Source: Silurus meridionalis (taxonomy: Eukaryota > Chordata > Actinopteri > Siluriformes > Siluridae). From it: DNA of 64,000 nt. The DNA lies in NCBI RefSeq assembly GCF_014805685.1, contig NC_060892.1:26246060-26310059 (forward strand), given 5' to 3'. Positions 34,597 through 48,141 of the stretch are shown here, piece by piece; position 1 is the first letter of the stretch; each line of letters opens with the position of its first letter. The notes under the pieces are model-generated. The model made no database searches, was not told where the DNA came from, and worked only from the letters and a program-made list of their open reading frames with translations. The translations under genes were made by a program, and so were the position numbers.

Positions 34597-34602
34597 AATA
34601 AA
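34597..34602 (+). terminator. MED16 polyadenylation signal
   Basis: AATAAA about 300 bp after the MED16 stop codon, in a TA/TG-rich 3' UTR. The CA array at about 34399-34421 lies in this UTR. Confidence 0.65.
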
Positions 34603-34624
34603 CTCTGAGGCGTCTGTGACCACA

Positions 34625-37184
34625 ATCTGGACTTTTTCTGGTTTGTTTTGGATCACAATCTCTGTGATTCCTTGTGGTTTTCGATGCCAAACGGGTTTAA
34701 TGCCAGACCTGCTGATGATCTGCATGTAGAGGTGCTGTAATGTGTAGGGAATGTTTCCTTGCTGCACTTTGGGGATGTTCTCACTAATCAATCATCAATC
34801 GATGAGCTTGAACTTGAACTTGTATCGTTGTAGACGATGTGCATCCCTGCATGACCACAATTTCACATCTAATGACATCTCCCAGGATGATGATGATGAA
34901 CCACGTCAAAAAACCTGGTTTCCGAGGTGAATCCATCCACAGAACTCCAGGAATTGCGTGATAGAACGATTCCTCTGATACGAGCAAATCATTTCTCTCA
35001 GAATCCATGCCATGAGGAACATGCGGTTTTGAGGAACATCCTACTATACAGTGCCACAATTCACAAACTTTCATCTGTTGGTAGTTGGATGAACCCAAAT
35101 GCACTGAAAAGTCAGCAAACTGAGCTCTGGGTCAAACCAGGGACACTGGAGCTGTGAAGCAGCAACACCTCTGCCTGCTCCACACTTCCACTGTTTCATC
35201 AACATTCTGAGTGACGGTGACTGAGATGCTGTGAATTTATTCTGCACACTGGAAGACTGTAGCACACTGTGTTAGGAAGAAACCCACAAGAAAAATCCTA
35301 AACTTCTACCCTGTAGCTGTGTTTTTAATATTTCTGGTATTTTTTAAAAACTGTTTTAAACAAATCTTCAAGGTACCAAATTGTCCTATAATTGTTCTAT
35401 ATTTATATATCAATAAGAGCAGAAAGTGGATGAAAGGCACATTAGCATGAAGAATGCATTTTCATAGGTGTCTGATTTTTCTCATCTATTCTTAACTCGG
35501 TCTTAATGAAGTTTTGGACGTCTTTGTGGTGTGAATGTAATATTTAAAACGCATTTACTGGTTAAAGGTTCAGTTTTTTGTATCCTGTATGAATCAGAAT
35601 GCTGTGGGTGTCAGACTGCACACACTGGTGTGTTTCCAGCAGAGTAAACAGCGTATCCACAGCACTACTCCAGGAAAAGCATGTAGGACACGTTATATTT
35701 GGCTGCACTTTTGTTTATACCCCAGTCAGGAGTCAGGACCAGTGGTGGATTGCTGCAGGTTGTGATGGGTGTGAACTCCACTGATACCTACAGCTGGAAG
35801 TTTCACTTTCCTCTCTGGTTTCTATCACACAGGGTAATTTTGCTGCAGATTCTGGTTCACTAGTTCATGTAGACATCACTCTTCACCTCTTTTACATATA
35901 ACCTATTACTCTAACATATAAAAAGCTTGGAATTCTACCCCAGTGCAGATGTTTTGCTCCGACCCGTATGTGATTCTGTATTGTTTAAAGATTTATAATC
36001 ACACTTTTGATGTCACCCAGATGATGATGAGGTTCAATTTTGGGTCTGGTTCCTCTCAAGGTTTCTTCCTCATACCATCTAAGGGAGTTTTTTTCTTGTC
36101 ACAGTCATCCCAGGCTGCTCCTCAGAGATCAACACACATCATTCACTTATTTACATTTTTGTTCTATAATTCTTACCTTCTGAGAAGCTGCTTTGAGATA
36201 ATGTCCATTGTGAAAAGTGCTCTAGAAATAAACTTGAGTTGGTGTAATAGATGGAGGTGACTGTACTGTATCTCAGTTTGTTTGGAAGCTGAGGGCAGCC
36301 ATGATATTGTGCCCCCTGGAGCACAAAGGGGTTAAGGGCCTTGCTCAAGGGCCCAAGAGGGGTAGCTTAGTGGTGTCTGGACTTGAACCTCCAACATTCT
36401 GTTGAGTTACTAAGAGCCTTAACCATCCAGCCATTCATTCATTCATTCATTCATTCATCTACATTGTGAGATGATGACGATGATGATGATGATGATGATG
36501 ATGATGGTGATGATGGCCACGCCCCCTCAGTAACTAACGTAGTCTAAAGCCTAATGCTTTTTGTCAATTTTTTTTTTTATGCTATTTTAATGCTCTAAGG
36601 CAAAAATACACACGTTTTACAGGTTAGTCTTATTTAATTAAAGGTAATTAATAGTTTGATTGACACTGAATCGAGGGGGCGGAGTTATTTTCAGATCTAT
36701 TTATCGTCCGTTCAACATTTGTGCCAGTGTTGAATAGAATATTCTGCCGATTATTATAATGATAATAAAATTTAAATAAATGCAGATTAGATTCTTAAAT
36801 ATATACCAAAATTTAGCTTCATTTCATAATCTGTAATTTTATCGCCACTCTGAGGGTCTATACCGCGGCGGTGATGAGGCTCCTGCTGTCCCTCCTCCAC
36901 GCTTCTGCCTTTTCACTCTTTGTGTATCATTGCGCGCTGCGCGCCGCAGAACCCTGCATGGTTTCGATTTATTATAATAATAATAATAATAACAATAATA
37001 ATATTTATAATAATTATAATAATAATAAATCAACAACAACATTATAAACTTACACACGATCCACTGGGAGAAAACCTGACAGACCCTGAGAAATATAAAC
37101 CTAAAATCAATAAAGTGTGTAAAATGTGAATGAAGAGTTAAACAGCACTGAAGGTGTCGTGAGCTCTGCTGAGGAGGGAGGGAT

Positions 37185-37225
<41 letters not shown>

Positions 37226-37254
37226 CCTCTCACATTCCTCATTTGTCGCGCTTA
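34625..37254. other. MED16-PLPPR3 intergenic region
   Basis: No gene recognised. It contains a repeat copy at 36030-36239 and a SINE-like remnant at about 36.30-36.44 kb. It also holds (CATT)n at about 36434-36458, (GAT)n at about 36476-36505, (AAT)n at about 36975-37027, and a GT array at about 37184-37221. Sequence near 36.86-36.95 kb is GC-richer with several CpGs and could belong to the PLPPR3 promoter. Confidence 0.5.
36030..36239 (+). mobile_element. High-copy fish interspersed repeat
   Basis: Carries GGTTCCTCTCAAGGTTTCTT, CTAAGGGAGTTTTTTTCTTG, and the tail GAAGCTGCTTTGAGATAATG...AAATAAACTTGAGTT shared with the 9.9-kb and (inverted) 48.6-kb copies. Most complete copy in the window. Confidence 0.65.
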
Positions 37255-37577
37255 TATGTTTGAGAGAGCAGTGTGATCTGTTCATGCTGGAGAAAAGATC
37301 ACCCTGAGCACCACCAGGATCAGACAACTGATCAGATCTTTGATGAAAGCATCAGAAGAAGCTGCTGCAGTGCAGTGCAGTGGATTCAGTACAGTACAGT
37401 CCGAGAGCAAACGTGAGCAGAAAGACCAATACAAGCTGCAGTGGAAGCCAGTGAAGCAGAACCAGACTACTGATCTACAGAGTTGAGGAATACATCTCCA
37501 AAATCACCACCACCAACATCTCCACCTCCAGCATCAGCACCACCAGCAGCACCACCCAGGAGCTGTGGGTTTATCTG
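37255..37577 (+). other. PLPPR3: Probable PLPPR3 5' UTR exon
   Basis: Purine-rich, CAG/CAC-rich sequence without a useful start codon, ending at a strong donor TTTATCTG|GTAAGTAAG (GT at 37578). It is the only good donor upstream of the PLPPR3 first coding exon (acceptor TTTTCAG at 40032). The 5' limit is not visible and is set arbitrarily after the GT array. Confidence 0.4.
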
Positions 37578-37753
37578 GTAAGTAAGAGCATTGTTGTGTT
37601 TGTGTTGTGGTAATACAGGTTCTCAGCAACATCTCAGTCACTCCTCATATCCTCAAAGCACGAATGTTTCCATGCATGATGCAGTTTTCACACGCCATAA
37701 TGCATCTACAGTGGTGCCATTAGTTCACATTGCAGTGTACAGGCATCTCCGTA

Positions 37754-37789
<36 letters not shown>

Positions 37790-38535
37790 TGTGTCATCAC
37801 ACGAGTTCCATGAATTAATGTATCACCAATCACAATACACATCAGTCAGGTGTCCATGCAGTGGAATGCAGATTTCTCCTCCTAATCTCTTCAGATCCGT
37901 GATGGACTTCCTGAGATACACGTCTCCATATACACGCGCTCCATCAATAAATGTGTGTTATATGAGTCTATCATGCTGCTGAAACAGAGCCATCATAGAA
38001 CATGTCATATCTGTAATGGTTATAATAGATATTTTATTGGTTTTAATGGACCTCTGTTGGTAATTTATTCCTTCTAATGGTCTTCTAATGTTTCTACAGG
38101 CAGCTCTATAGTATGTAGATATAATACATTATTCATTATGTTTGTAAAACGTTCAGGGATTTACCAATGCACACAATCTCACTTTGTAATCCACACTGTT
38201 TTAGTGGAACAGCTGAACGGGTTTGTAATGGAATGTGTAGTGGAGACCATTAGAATTTTTATGATGGATTAAATCTTTTTTCAGCCGGGTCGAAGAGTCT
38301 GGATATATCTGTATATATGTATAATGTATATATAACTCAGAATTGTTGACCTAATTATGAATTCACATCATGTTCCTACATGCAGTAGATGTTTCTACAG
38401 AAAGATCAGGAAACAGTCGAAAATATTCCAGTGATGAAAAATTGCAACCCAAATGCTCTCGGTTCTATTACTCTGTATTTAAATCTCTTTAGTGACCACA
38501 AACATCTTTATCCAGGAGTCCAGGGTCTAGCACCA

Positions 38536-38570
<35 letters not shown>

Positions 38571-40032
38571 CTAATATGGAGATACTCATTGGTTCTCTGT
38601 CTGGAAGGCAGATTCTCTGTGCTTCTCTATGATAAAGACACTTCTACATGAAATGCAGCTTCTCGGTTCACTGCAGCCAGAATGCACCAGGATTTACTTG
38701 AAAGTTGAGCACATGACAGATCAAGATGGCTGCTTAGGCTTTCTGACATTCAAGGAGAATAAAACCTCATTATTGTTTTAACTAATCCTCATTTTGCTGT
38801 GATGGTCTTCAACCGATAAGCGTGAGGAACGAAGGGAGAAATGTTCGAGGCACCAGGAAAACGGTTACGTTTGTCATCATCTGGAAGGAAACATGGGTCA
38901 AATGAAAATAGAACACAACTCACCCAGAATATACAAGACATACTGGATCAGAACCGAGGAGAAACAGATCGATTCAAAGACCAGATGAAGAGGAACCGTA
39001 AATCATGGAACAAAATAAATACGTAATAAGATCATTTTTTATAAAGTACTAATGACATAATAATAATAATTGCACACGGTCACTTAAATTAAATGTTGAA
39101 TCCAAAAATCCACATTTCAAAATCTCGAAATTCAATAATTAAAATAATGTAACAAAAAAACTGATATTAAAAAAGAACTGCATATTAAAATCTTTATGGT
39201 TGGATCACAGACAAGTCCATTAAATATCTGAACTAATGAGCATTTTGAAATAAATTCACTGCATGAACACTAAAAGGTGGATGATACACAGAAACAAATC
39301 CGATCAGAAGTTCTCAGTTCTCAGAAAAATATCAGATTTATATTCAGGAGCACTTTCAAGTTCTAATTCTAATATTACAACTAACCAGTTTTTGTCATAG
39401 GCACCTGTTTGTTACATGATCCAAACAAACTCAGTTCCACACGCACTGACATCAGAACCAGTTTAAATGATTGTGGTTGTGAAGCTGAAGCTACTCTGAA
39501 ACCCGAGCAGAAATGATGCAGTGAGGAGTGCAGTACACGTGCAGATTGAAAACAAGCCCCAGGTGGTGATGGCGTTCCCTCAGAGATCAGATGATCCCTG
39601 AAGCTTTGTTCGAGAACTTCAGCACGAGTGTGAGTGGATAATAACAGAAACTCCACCATTATGAAAGTGTGTCATGTTTACAATGATTAATGATATTTAC
39701 ATGAATAAATTAAAAACACGCCCTTGTAATTAAACTGAGTTTTCATGGATTAATGATTAAAGGAGTTGAGAGGAGATGCAGACAGATGTGCTTATCGCTT
39801 TATTTTAAGAAGCTGTGCGTGGAATTGGTTTCTGTAATTGCAAACAGGACGAATCTACAGCGTTTATTCTCATAGCGTTTTCCCTCTGCAGCATTATTTG
39901 GATTGAACATCTCACGTCCTGATGTTACTGAAGTGAAGGAGAACTCAATTCAGAAGGATTTCGTTTGCTGTAAAATGACAGCAGGGGCAAATTGGAGAAA
40001 ATTATCCATCAGATCTTTTTTTTTGTTTTCAG
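37578..40032 (+). other. PLPPR3 intron 1 (5' UTR intron)
   Basis: Between the probable UTR exon and the first coding exon. Holds a GT array at 37757-37787 and a CA array at about 38536-38568. No coding exon was recognised; the small open frames near 38.84 and 39.4 kb have no family signature. Confidence 0.45.
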
Positions 40033-40052
40033 GTCAACGTTCAAGAGAATCC

Positions 40053-43000
40053 ATGATGATGCCTGCACGGGAAACCACCAAGAAGAAACCACCCAAAGAC
40101 AGCTTAACGTTATTACCCTGTTTCTATTTCGTAGAGGTGAGCTCTAAATATTCAATATAATGGTACGTGTAACTTTAGAATTATTGGCAACCTTCATAAA
40201 ATTCATCCACTTGATTTGAAAACTGAAACGTTCTCGGTTCTCAGAACCTCCTTTTTCTCCTGGGGTATAAACATGGGGTAGCACACACTGTACTTGTGTC
40301 ACTATATGGAAAATATCACATATATGTTTGTATAAAAGAAGGGATTTGGGGAATTTGGGATCATTCCGTATGAAAAAAATGGCATTCCATAATCTCATAT
40401 TTGTGTTTAATTTCTGCTTTATTGATTTGTGTTGATTGTTTTGATGGGTGCCAATAATTCTGGTATACAGTGGGTTTATTTATGGACACTACCTGGTAGT
40501 GATCTCCTTCTCATTGGATTGTTCGTGTGACTCGCAGCTGCCCATCGTGGCTTCCTCTATGGTCTCTCTGTACTTCCTGGAGCTGACGGATGTGCTGCAG
40601 CCGGCGCAGGTGGGTTTCCGCTGCCATGATCGCTCGCTCAGCATGCCCTACGTGGAGAGCGGAGAAGAACTCATCCCCCTGCTGATGCTGCTCAGTCTCG
40701 CCTTCGCCGGCCCCGCTGCTTCTGTGAGTGACCTCGAGTCCTACTGAAATCTCGCAGTATGTCCAGATGTTTCACCATTTATTAGATCTGAATTTGAGAG
40801 AAGTTCACTGGCATTGATTTTCTCACATAATGAATCTCGGTTAAATGGACTAGTTAGTTTTATTACACGAGATATAAGCAGTTGTTCTGAATTTCCTCGA
40901 TGGTTCTTCAAATTGTTGTGTATTTTTGGACTCGTAAAGATGGTTCTTATAAGGGAAAAATCTTGTGGGTTCCTTCATAGAACTTTTATGCATTAGATTG
41001 GGATGATAAATTGATCTCTTCTGCAAAATGATTCAAAAATCAGAATAATTATTGGAGAAAACTTGGGGAAAAAATGTCTGTTTTTTTTATTTATTCTTAT
41101 ATTTATCAGTGCTACATTTTCTGAATTATTTTTAGTTATCTGTTTCATTTCTAGTCAGTCAAAGGAACCGGGACGTCTTCATGGTTGTACAGATTTACTT
41201 TGGAAAATGGCAGAAGTTTGGAAAAATATATAGTGAAAGATCAGGATCAACCCCAGGGGTTATAAAGCCGTCACCATGTTACTGCTCTCTGTTTTATAGG
41301 ATGTATATTAGTGGCGATAATGCTTTCTGAAGTGCTCATTGAACAACATCTGGACTCTGGTTAAACCTCTGTGCTGCAGTTTGCTTTTTTTTTATTGTTG
41401 AGAGATGGTCTGGTGTTTGACTTGTCTAGATTATGATTGGAGAAGGTATCGCCTACTGCATGCAGTCCAGACTCAAGATCGGACCTGGGAATGAGGGAAG
41501 CATCAATGCTGGTGGATGCAATTTAACTCCTTCCTCCGCAGAACTGTGCGGTTTGTTGGTAAGTTATAAATGATAAGGAGTAAAAGATAAGAGTCCAATA
41601 AGATGTCTAGTGTACACGTGTGCTTACGTCTATAGTTAATCGCGTAAAAAAAAAGGCTAGCAAACTTCCTTATTAGGGTTCAATATCTAAAACTGGACAC
41701 CTGATATTTTCCTGCACCTTCGGACTCATAATCCTGCACATTGCCTTGTTTATAAACTCTGCACAATCTGTACAGTTGATGTCTTTATCTTTATTTATAT
41801 AGTTTTTATAGTTTTTTATATTTCTGTAGCCCCAGCACACAATCACATATTCCATATACATGCAAACCCATGATACTTGGCAGTGAAGAAGATTCTGGTG
41901 ATGTTTCAGTAACACTTCATTTTTTCTTCTCGTCTTTTTTCAGGTGTTCACGTGTTCGGACTTTGTGCCACAGCACTGGTCACTGACGTCATCCAAATAG
42001 CCACTGGTTACCACACGCCCTTCTTTCTGACCGTATGCAAACCCAATTACACTTTTCCTGGAGTCTCCTGTGACAAAAACCCTTACATCACTAAAGACAT
42101 CTGCTCTGGCCATGACCAGCACGCCATCCTCTCGGCCAGGTGATCCCACAATCCCACGCAGCTGACGATCAATATAATAACCAATCACTTTACACTTAGT
42201 CAGAAAGGATTTGGAATTAGTTTGATTTTTGCACTTTGTGTATTTATCTCTTTTTTCCTTTCCCCAAGTGCTTTCCATGGTTTTGTCTTACTCTAGACAT
42301 TTGCTTTCCTTTGTGGCAGGAAAACCTTTCCTTCCCAGCATGCAACTCTTTCTTCCTTTGCTGCTGTTTATATTTCAGTAAGTCTCTCCCTCTCGGTGTG
42401 GATGTGTGTCTGTTGGATGACAGGAACAAAGCAAACAATATGTACCGCTAAGCAAACCCTAGTTAATCCTTCTCTAGATAAACAATATTAGCAGAGATTA
42501 TAATATTAGTGCGTAAACAAATAGATTTACAGCAAAACTTTGCTCAGTTTTTCAGTTGCATGCATTTATTTTCAAATTAAAATTTGATTGTTTTAATTAT
42601 TTATAACTTGTAAGATATCTGGCAGATTCAGTCGCATCCCATTTTTAGCCACCAGCCTGCCACTATGTAAATATCACAAATCACCAGGCTGATGGAGAGA
42701 AATTTGTGCACATGGATACGAACCATCTGCTGTGCTCTCCGTTCCTTTAGATGTACTTCAACTCCACTATCTCAGACAGCACCAAGCTGTTGAAACCCGT
42801 GTTGGTGTTCGCCTTCGCCATCGCCGCCGCCCTGACGGGACTCACGCAGATCACGCAGTACCGCAGCCACCCCATCGACGTCTACGTGGGCTTCTGCATC
42901 GGCGCCGGCATCGCCGTGTACCTGGTCAGGATCTTTTCCTGTGTATATACTTATACGTATGGAAGCTGCGCTTTCTAGTGCGAGGCAACTCGGTCCTCCA

Positions 43001-44481
43001 AGGCTTGGCATCTAAAATGGGAGAGCGCAAGTCCTCAGGGGTTTTTCATATCAGTCATTTCTTTTCTGCTTTGATGTTTTTCCTCAGTTCAGAAATAGAT
43101 CGCAGTGAGAAACCGGGTTTCTTTGCATCCACTGATATATTTTTATCTTTTTTTTTTTAAATAAATACAAATCTGATTATATACATAGTTCACACGAACC
43201 TTCTCTGGTTTGTCCCAGGCGTTCTACGCTGTTTCTAACTTCAGACCGGTGCAGGACACCATCCCCGTCCTGCCCCCGCCCCCTCCGAAGGATGCCCTGC
43301 GAGCTCTCGCCCAGAGAGGCCACGATTCGGTTTACAATAAAGCCCATGCCTCTGAGAGCAACGAAGAGATCACGTCACCATCTTCCTTGGACGGCTTGAA
43401 CCGCCCCATCCAGCGCGAGAAGGCATCGCTGGGCAGCTTGAAGCGAGCCAGCGTAGACGTCGAGCTCCTTGCGCCCCGTAGCCCTATGGGTAAGGAGACG
43501 ATGGTGACGTTCAGCAACACTTTACCCCGTGCTACAGCTGCAGGCCCTGAGGAACCTACACGCCGTCTGGTAACGGTGCCTGTACCTGTGGACCCAATGC
43601 GCTCGCACCAGCTGGTCTCTGAATGGAAGCAGAAGTCCTTGGAGATGCGCAGTGCAAGTCTGCAGAGCGAAGAGGGCAGTAAAGAGTCCTCTGACTTTGG
43701 TGAAGACACCACTGAGGAAGAGAGTGCGCCTTCTACACTATACAGTGCCTCCGTACCACATCCCACCAAGTCGCCCAATCCGCCAGCTGGAGCAAGAGTA
43801 GTGATGCCCCCCAAACCACCAGTTCCTCCCCCGGTGTCTCCAAAGAGTGCGAGCACCCGTGCTAAGTGGCAGTCCATCACAGAGAAGAGTGGGGCCAATA
43901 TTCCAGGTGCCCTCAGGGCAACAAATCAACCTCGCATTATGCAAGTTATCGCGATGTCCAAGCAGCAGGGTCTTCTGTCCAGCACGCCCAAATCCTCTGA
44001 GGCCTCCTCCTCCTCTGCCACCTCATCTATCACAGGCACTGAGTCACCTCCCTATCGGCCACCATCTGAACGTGACAGCAGCTCTGGTATCATCACAGTA
44101 GATGCCCATGCCACCCATCACCCTGTAGTCCACATGGTCTCCAACCCTGCCAATCCCTGGGAGTGGAGAGGAACCTCCGATGGGAACATGACTGAGTCAT
44201 ATGAACTCAACGACCTGAACCGTGAGGGCTCTAGAGGATATCGTCAGGTCAAGAACAGCTCACTGTGCTCCTCAGCCAGTGAGGCTGACCTCGATTCCCT
44301 CAAGCCTTTTCAAACCCCTCAGCCTTCTCAACCGCTCCAGCTCCCGAAGCTTGACCAAACCATGGAGGGACGCAGTCTGCGCTGCAAAACCCCTCTGGTG
44401 CTTATCGATCGGGAGAACCCACAGAACCATCAGGAGAACTTCTACAAAAAGCTGCAGAGTGGAAGACGTTATAAAGAGTGA
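40053..44481 (+). pseudogene. PLPPR3: PLPPR3 (PRG-2), seven coding exons, 1-bp frameshift in coding exon 3 as given
   Basis: Neuronal six-pass membrane protein of the phospholipid-phosphatase-related family, linked to axon growth. Coding exons: 40053-40136, 40538-40723, 41430-41558, 41944-42139, 42320-42377, 42751-42924, 43219-44481. Start MMMPARETTKKK, then DSLTLLPCFYFVE. The PAP2 motifs are degenerate as in this family: C1 K-x6-RP reads [10 protein letters not shown]2 PSGH reads PSQH, and C3 SRx5Hx3D reads TQx5Sx3D, so no phosphatase activity is expected. The 420-residue tail is Ser/Pro-rich (LGSLKRASVDVELLAPRSP, EWKQKSLEMRS, HHPVVHMVSNPANPWEW). Coding exon 3 is 129 nt, but flanking phases need 130: at 41520-41527 the conserved [17 protein letters not shown] frame lacks one T or C. 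As written, translation stops at 41998 after about 151 residues. Every other exon is intact, so a sequencing or homopolymer error is likelier than a dead gene. First ATG of three chosen. Confidence 0.93.
40177..40461. mobile_element. MITE-like element in PLPPR3 intron
   Basis: Perfect 13-bp inverted repeats, AGAATTATTGGCA at 40177-40189 and TGCCAATAATTCT at 40449-40461, enclose about 260 bp of AT-rich non-coding sequence. The ends resemble Tc1/mariner-type termini (ACCAATAATT). Outer limits may extend some 10-15 bp. Confidence 0.55.
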
Positions 44482-46489
44482 CCACCAAGGTGCGACATCT
44501 AAGAGCACAAATGATGCAGGTTGGACATGTATCACTATGCATCACTCAGACTCTCATTCTCTTTTTGTGCATCTTTTAGTTTTGCTCACGAGTGAAGGGA
44601 ACGAAAAACGAGAAGCAGAAAATCAGCACAATATTTTTGGTCTTATTGCAGTAGAATGGAAACCTAATGAAGAACATTTACATCTATAAACTTTATTTAT
44701 AAAAATTCTCAGATTTCTAATATAAAAAAGGCTTATTGCGAGGTCGCTATTATGTATTGTGGCCTTTTATCTGTTGTTACTTGATTTTGAAGCACATGCG
44801 TCTGAGCCTATGATGTCAAGTGGATTTCATCTATTTATGTCTTTTAATGTGCTTCTTTCTTACGATATATATTGCCTTGGGGATAATAATATTCTAAGAT
44901 AAACAATTTAATGGAGTTCGATTGAATCGGCTTTCTCCTCGTGCAGGAAAAACTTTATTTAAAGCTTAAACGCTGCACTGAAAACGAGTTCCATCACGTT
45001 TCTGAAATGGGGAACGGAGCTGTTTTTACACATGGAGCTTACAGAATCACATGCTTAGATCCCGACTGTAGTTCATCCACACCTGATATATTTCATAAAC
45101 GCAATTACGATGCATTTTTGGAAAAAAAATGGTGAAACTGGTATTTATGAGCTTCAGAATGACGCTACTTTTCCCTGCAAAAGTCTTCTGGGGTAAGAAA
45201 AATCTATTTTTAATAAAAGAATACATTATTCAGAGCACTTACAAATAAAGCACAAAAGAAGTGACATTACAGATATAGATTCTAGTAGTTCTAATAAAAA
45301 GGATGTTAATAAGTGAGGGGGGGGGGGGGTTTGTTTAAGGCGTTTTACCATCTGCATTTTTTTCTCTTCTCTTTTCTCCGGTATTGAAAAGCCTGTGGCT
45401 CGTGCTCGCTTGCCGATGGACTACTGCATGTTAATGTTAGTGGTTGTATCATTTGGAAGTTCAGCCTTGTCACAGTGATGAATTAAACTTGATCAGTGAT
45501 CGTCTTTGTATTGTGTGGATCTGAAGCACATCGAAAGAACAACAGCGTGCAGACGTGTGAAGATACAATAATAATTAATTAAATAATACATTAAAACATT
45601 GCGATAATCTCACCGAACCTTTTCAGCACATTTGGAAAATGATGAGATCAGCATGATATTGTATTAAAATGTGATGTTTTCAAACGTTCAATTTTTATTG
45701 TTCTTTATAACACTTGTTTCCAGTGCGGAGGCTAATCACTAGCGTTCACGTGCAGAAGTGCACAAAGAACCTGGAAATCATCCTGCAGAACGTACTCTGT
45801 TATAAATAAAAAGACGCCAATTCCAATACGACTCGAGTAAAATTTCTCTGAGTATCTGATTGGAACAGAACTTGAGTATTTGTCTCGTATTAAACGTTGA
45901 CTCAAAGATGCACTCGTCCTCAACACCAAGACATAGAAGATACTGTACATACACCATGTTCTCGTATATCTTTAATAGAGTGGGAATGGATCTGGTCTAT
46001 TCTATCAATGATCAGCCGATGATCAGCACCAGCCGTCTGTGATTCATGAAGTCATGAATGAGATGGTGGATTCTCACTGTGATTAAATCAGTAATAGTGT
46101 GATCTCATGGCTGCTAAATATCCAAATCATTCCGAGTTTGATTTTCGCAGGCGATTATAATTTTATAATGATTGACCAGAGAACGACAAATTGACCACTT
46201 TATAGTTAAAATAATGTGCATGTCTCACCCTGAGCTCATGCAGTGTGCAGTAAAGCAGGAAGCCTCGGGTGTGATGGAGATCTGGATCTGGATCAAGTGC
46301 TGAACTTGTGAGTGCTTTTTGGTATTTAACAGCAAACCAGGAACATGCCACAAATCAGACTCCTGTTTTTATTATTCATGTATTTTGTGTTTATTGATGT
46401 GAATAATACTAATTTATATTGGCTCAAGCGTTTAAATAAATTGGAATTGTTTATAAATAGGTCAATATTGGAAGCTTAGGAGATCATGC

Positions 46490-46770
46490 TGATGCTCATC
46501 ATCCATGTCCACACATCTTCAGGTGGATGGGACACAACAACAGATCATATCAGCTTCCTCACCTGTCAGCTGGGAAAAGAAATCTGAGGGATCATGTGGC
46601 AGAGGCTCATTAAAAGTTTCTTAGCAATCTTCTGCTTGGTGATGGTGAGGCTCTGTCACAGAAGCTTCAGGTTCCTGTTGATATCTGACTGTCTGGCTTC
46701 TCCACCTTCCTGAGATGTTTTCTACTCACCACAGTTGTGAATTATCCAGACTTCCTGTTAGACTCTAATT
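46490..46770. mobile_element. Possible diverged copy of the element at 54.1 kb
   Basis: Shares GATGTTTTCTACTCACCACAGTTGTG with TACTTTTCTGCTCACCATGGTTGTA at about 54.21 kb (quoted within the 20-base blocks CTACTCACCACAGTTGTG and CTGCTCACCATGGTTGTA), plus CTTCAGGTTCCTGTTGATAT. Weak overall similarity; low confidence. Confidence 0.25.
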
Positions 46771-48077
46771 TTAACAGGGTGTTAATGTGTGTGTGTGAAA
46801 AATCCTCACCATTTTCTCGAACAGTAAAACCAGACAGCCATGAAGTCACGCTTTACCACAGACACCGCAGCAGATACGAAGACACGCAGGCCCTCGTTAC
46901 CAATCGCACCTGAACTTCCTCCAGCATTTGTGAGCCTGGTGTTCTTTACATCCTCCACACTTTACAAACGCCCCCTCGATGCTCCACGGCCCGTCCATAA
47001 TCTACTTCTCCTTTATTTATTTTATTCCTTCCAGGCAAACGGGGCTCACGCTGTTGCCATGGCAACCGGCGGCTGAGCAGTATGAAGCAATTTATCATTT
47101 TAATGAGAAGAGTGTGAGGGACAGGGCGAGGAGGGGCTTCAAAATCACAACCAGAGAGACACGCAAGACATGTCACCCTGTGTTTAGACCACGCTACAGT
47201 AATGTCCTGAGCATGCACTAATGTATCCTGGAATGAAGCAGTTACTCGGGAATTTGATCTGATCACGAGAGATATCAGGAGGAAATGAGTTCATGTTTAA
47301 TCCATGCATTTCGCATTATCCCTGATGGGGGTGTTTGATCTAATGCATGTCTAGAATGAATATGCTGAGTCTGCAGATTTCAGCTGAACCTCATCCTGAG
47401 ATGTACAACGCCGTAGAAAGAAAATCATCACATTTAATTTACAGTGACCTCGAATTTATTCCCTCCGAATGGAGAATATTGTTGATATTTTCACTCTGTT
47501 TCCAATCCACTCATTCTGATATTATTTAAATTAGGATTCTTTTAATGTCCTGCTGCTTTTTCAGACACCTCCATTCATCTACATGCGAATCTAATGATAA
47601 TGCATTTATTTAAAAAATAAGTATTGGAGTTGTTCTGAATATTATCGCCTAATTATAAGAATAAAGAAATTGTGAAATGGATTTGACTCGAAAGCAGCTG
47701 GAATCGAAACACGCTTCAAATAAAACTATAATGAGTTTTCTTGTTATGATTAAATAAATTAATCTGTAATGTAGTTTGGTAAAAGAAGCTGTGCCAGTGG
47801 CTGAATCACAGTCCCCTTATAGGGGGAATAATCCAGTAATTTAGTGATGTTTGTGAGTAATATTTGATTTTGCTGTAGATGGTGTAGATGTGATGTTCTT
47901 CTCTACCTTGTATCTGTACGCTACATTATCAGTGTCAGCAGGTGGATCAGAACACATTCTTAAAACGTGAGTTTAGTTGTGATTTATTTGGTTTGACACA
48001 GTAAGATGCCTGTTTGTGCTGGAACTCAAGGCCACGCCCCCTTCTTCTCTGCCTCTTTGTGTTTAGATGAGTGATAG

Positions 48078-48093
48078 AGAGAGATAGAGTGAT

Positions 48094-48128
<35 letters not shown>

Positions 48129-48141
48129 GAGAGAGAGAGAG

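Noticed and set aside
42732..43160. 142-residue + strand open frame
   Set aside because: Out-of-frame shadow of the PLPPR3 exon 42751-42924 running into the intron.
43332..43898. 188-residue minus-strand open frame
   Set aside because: Shadow of the PLPPR3 tail exon on the opposite strand.
44941..45135. 64-residue open frame after PLPPR3
   Set aside because: Lies in the likely 3' UTR with no domain signature.
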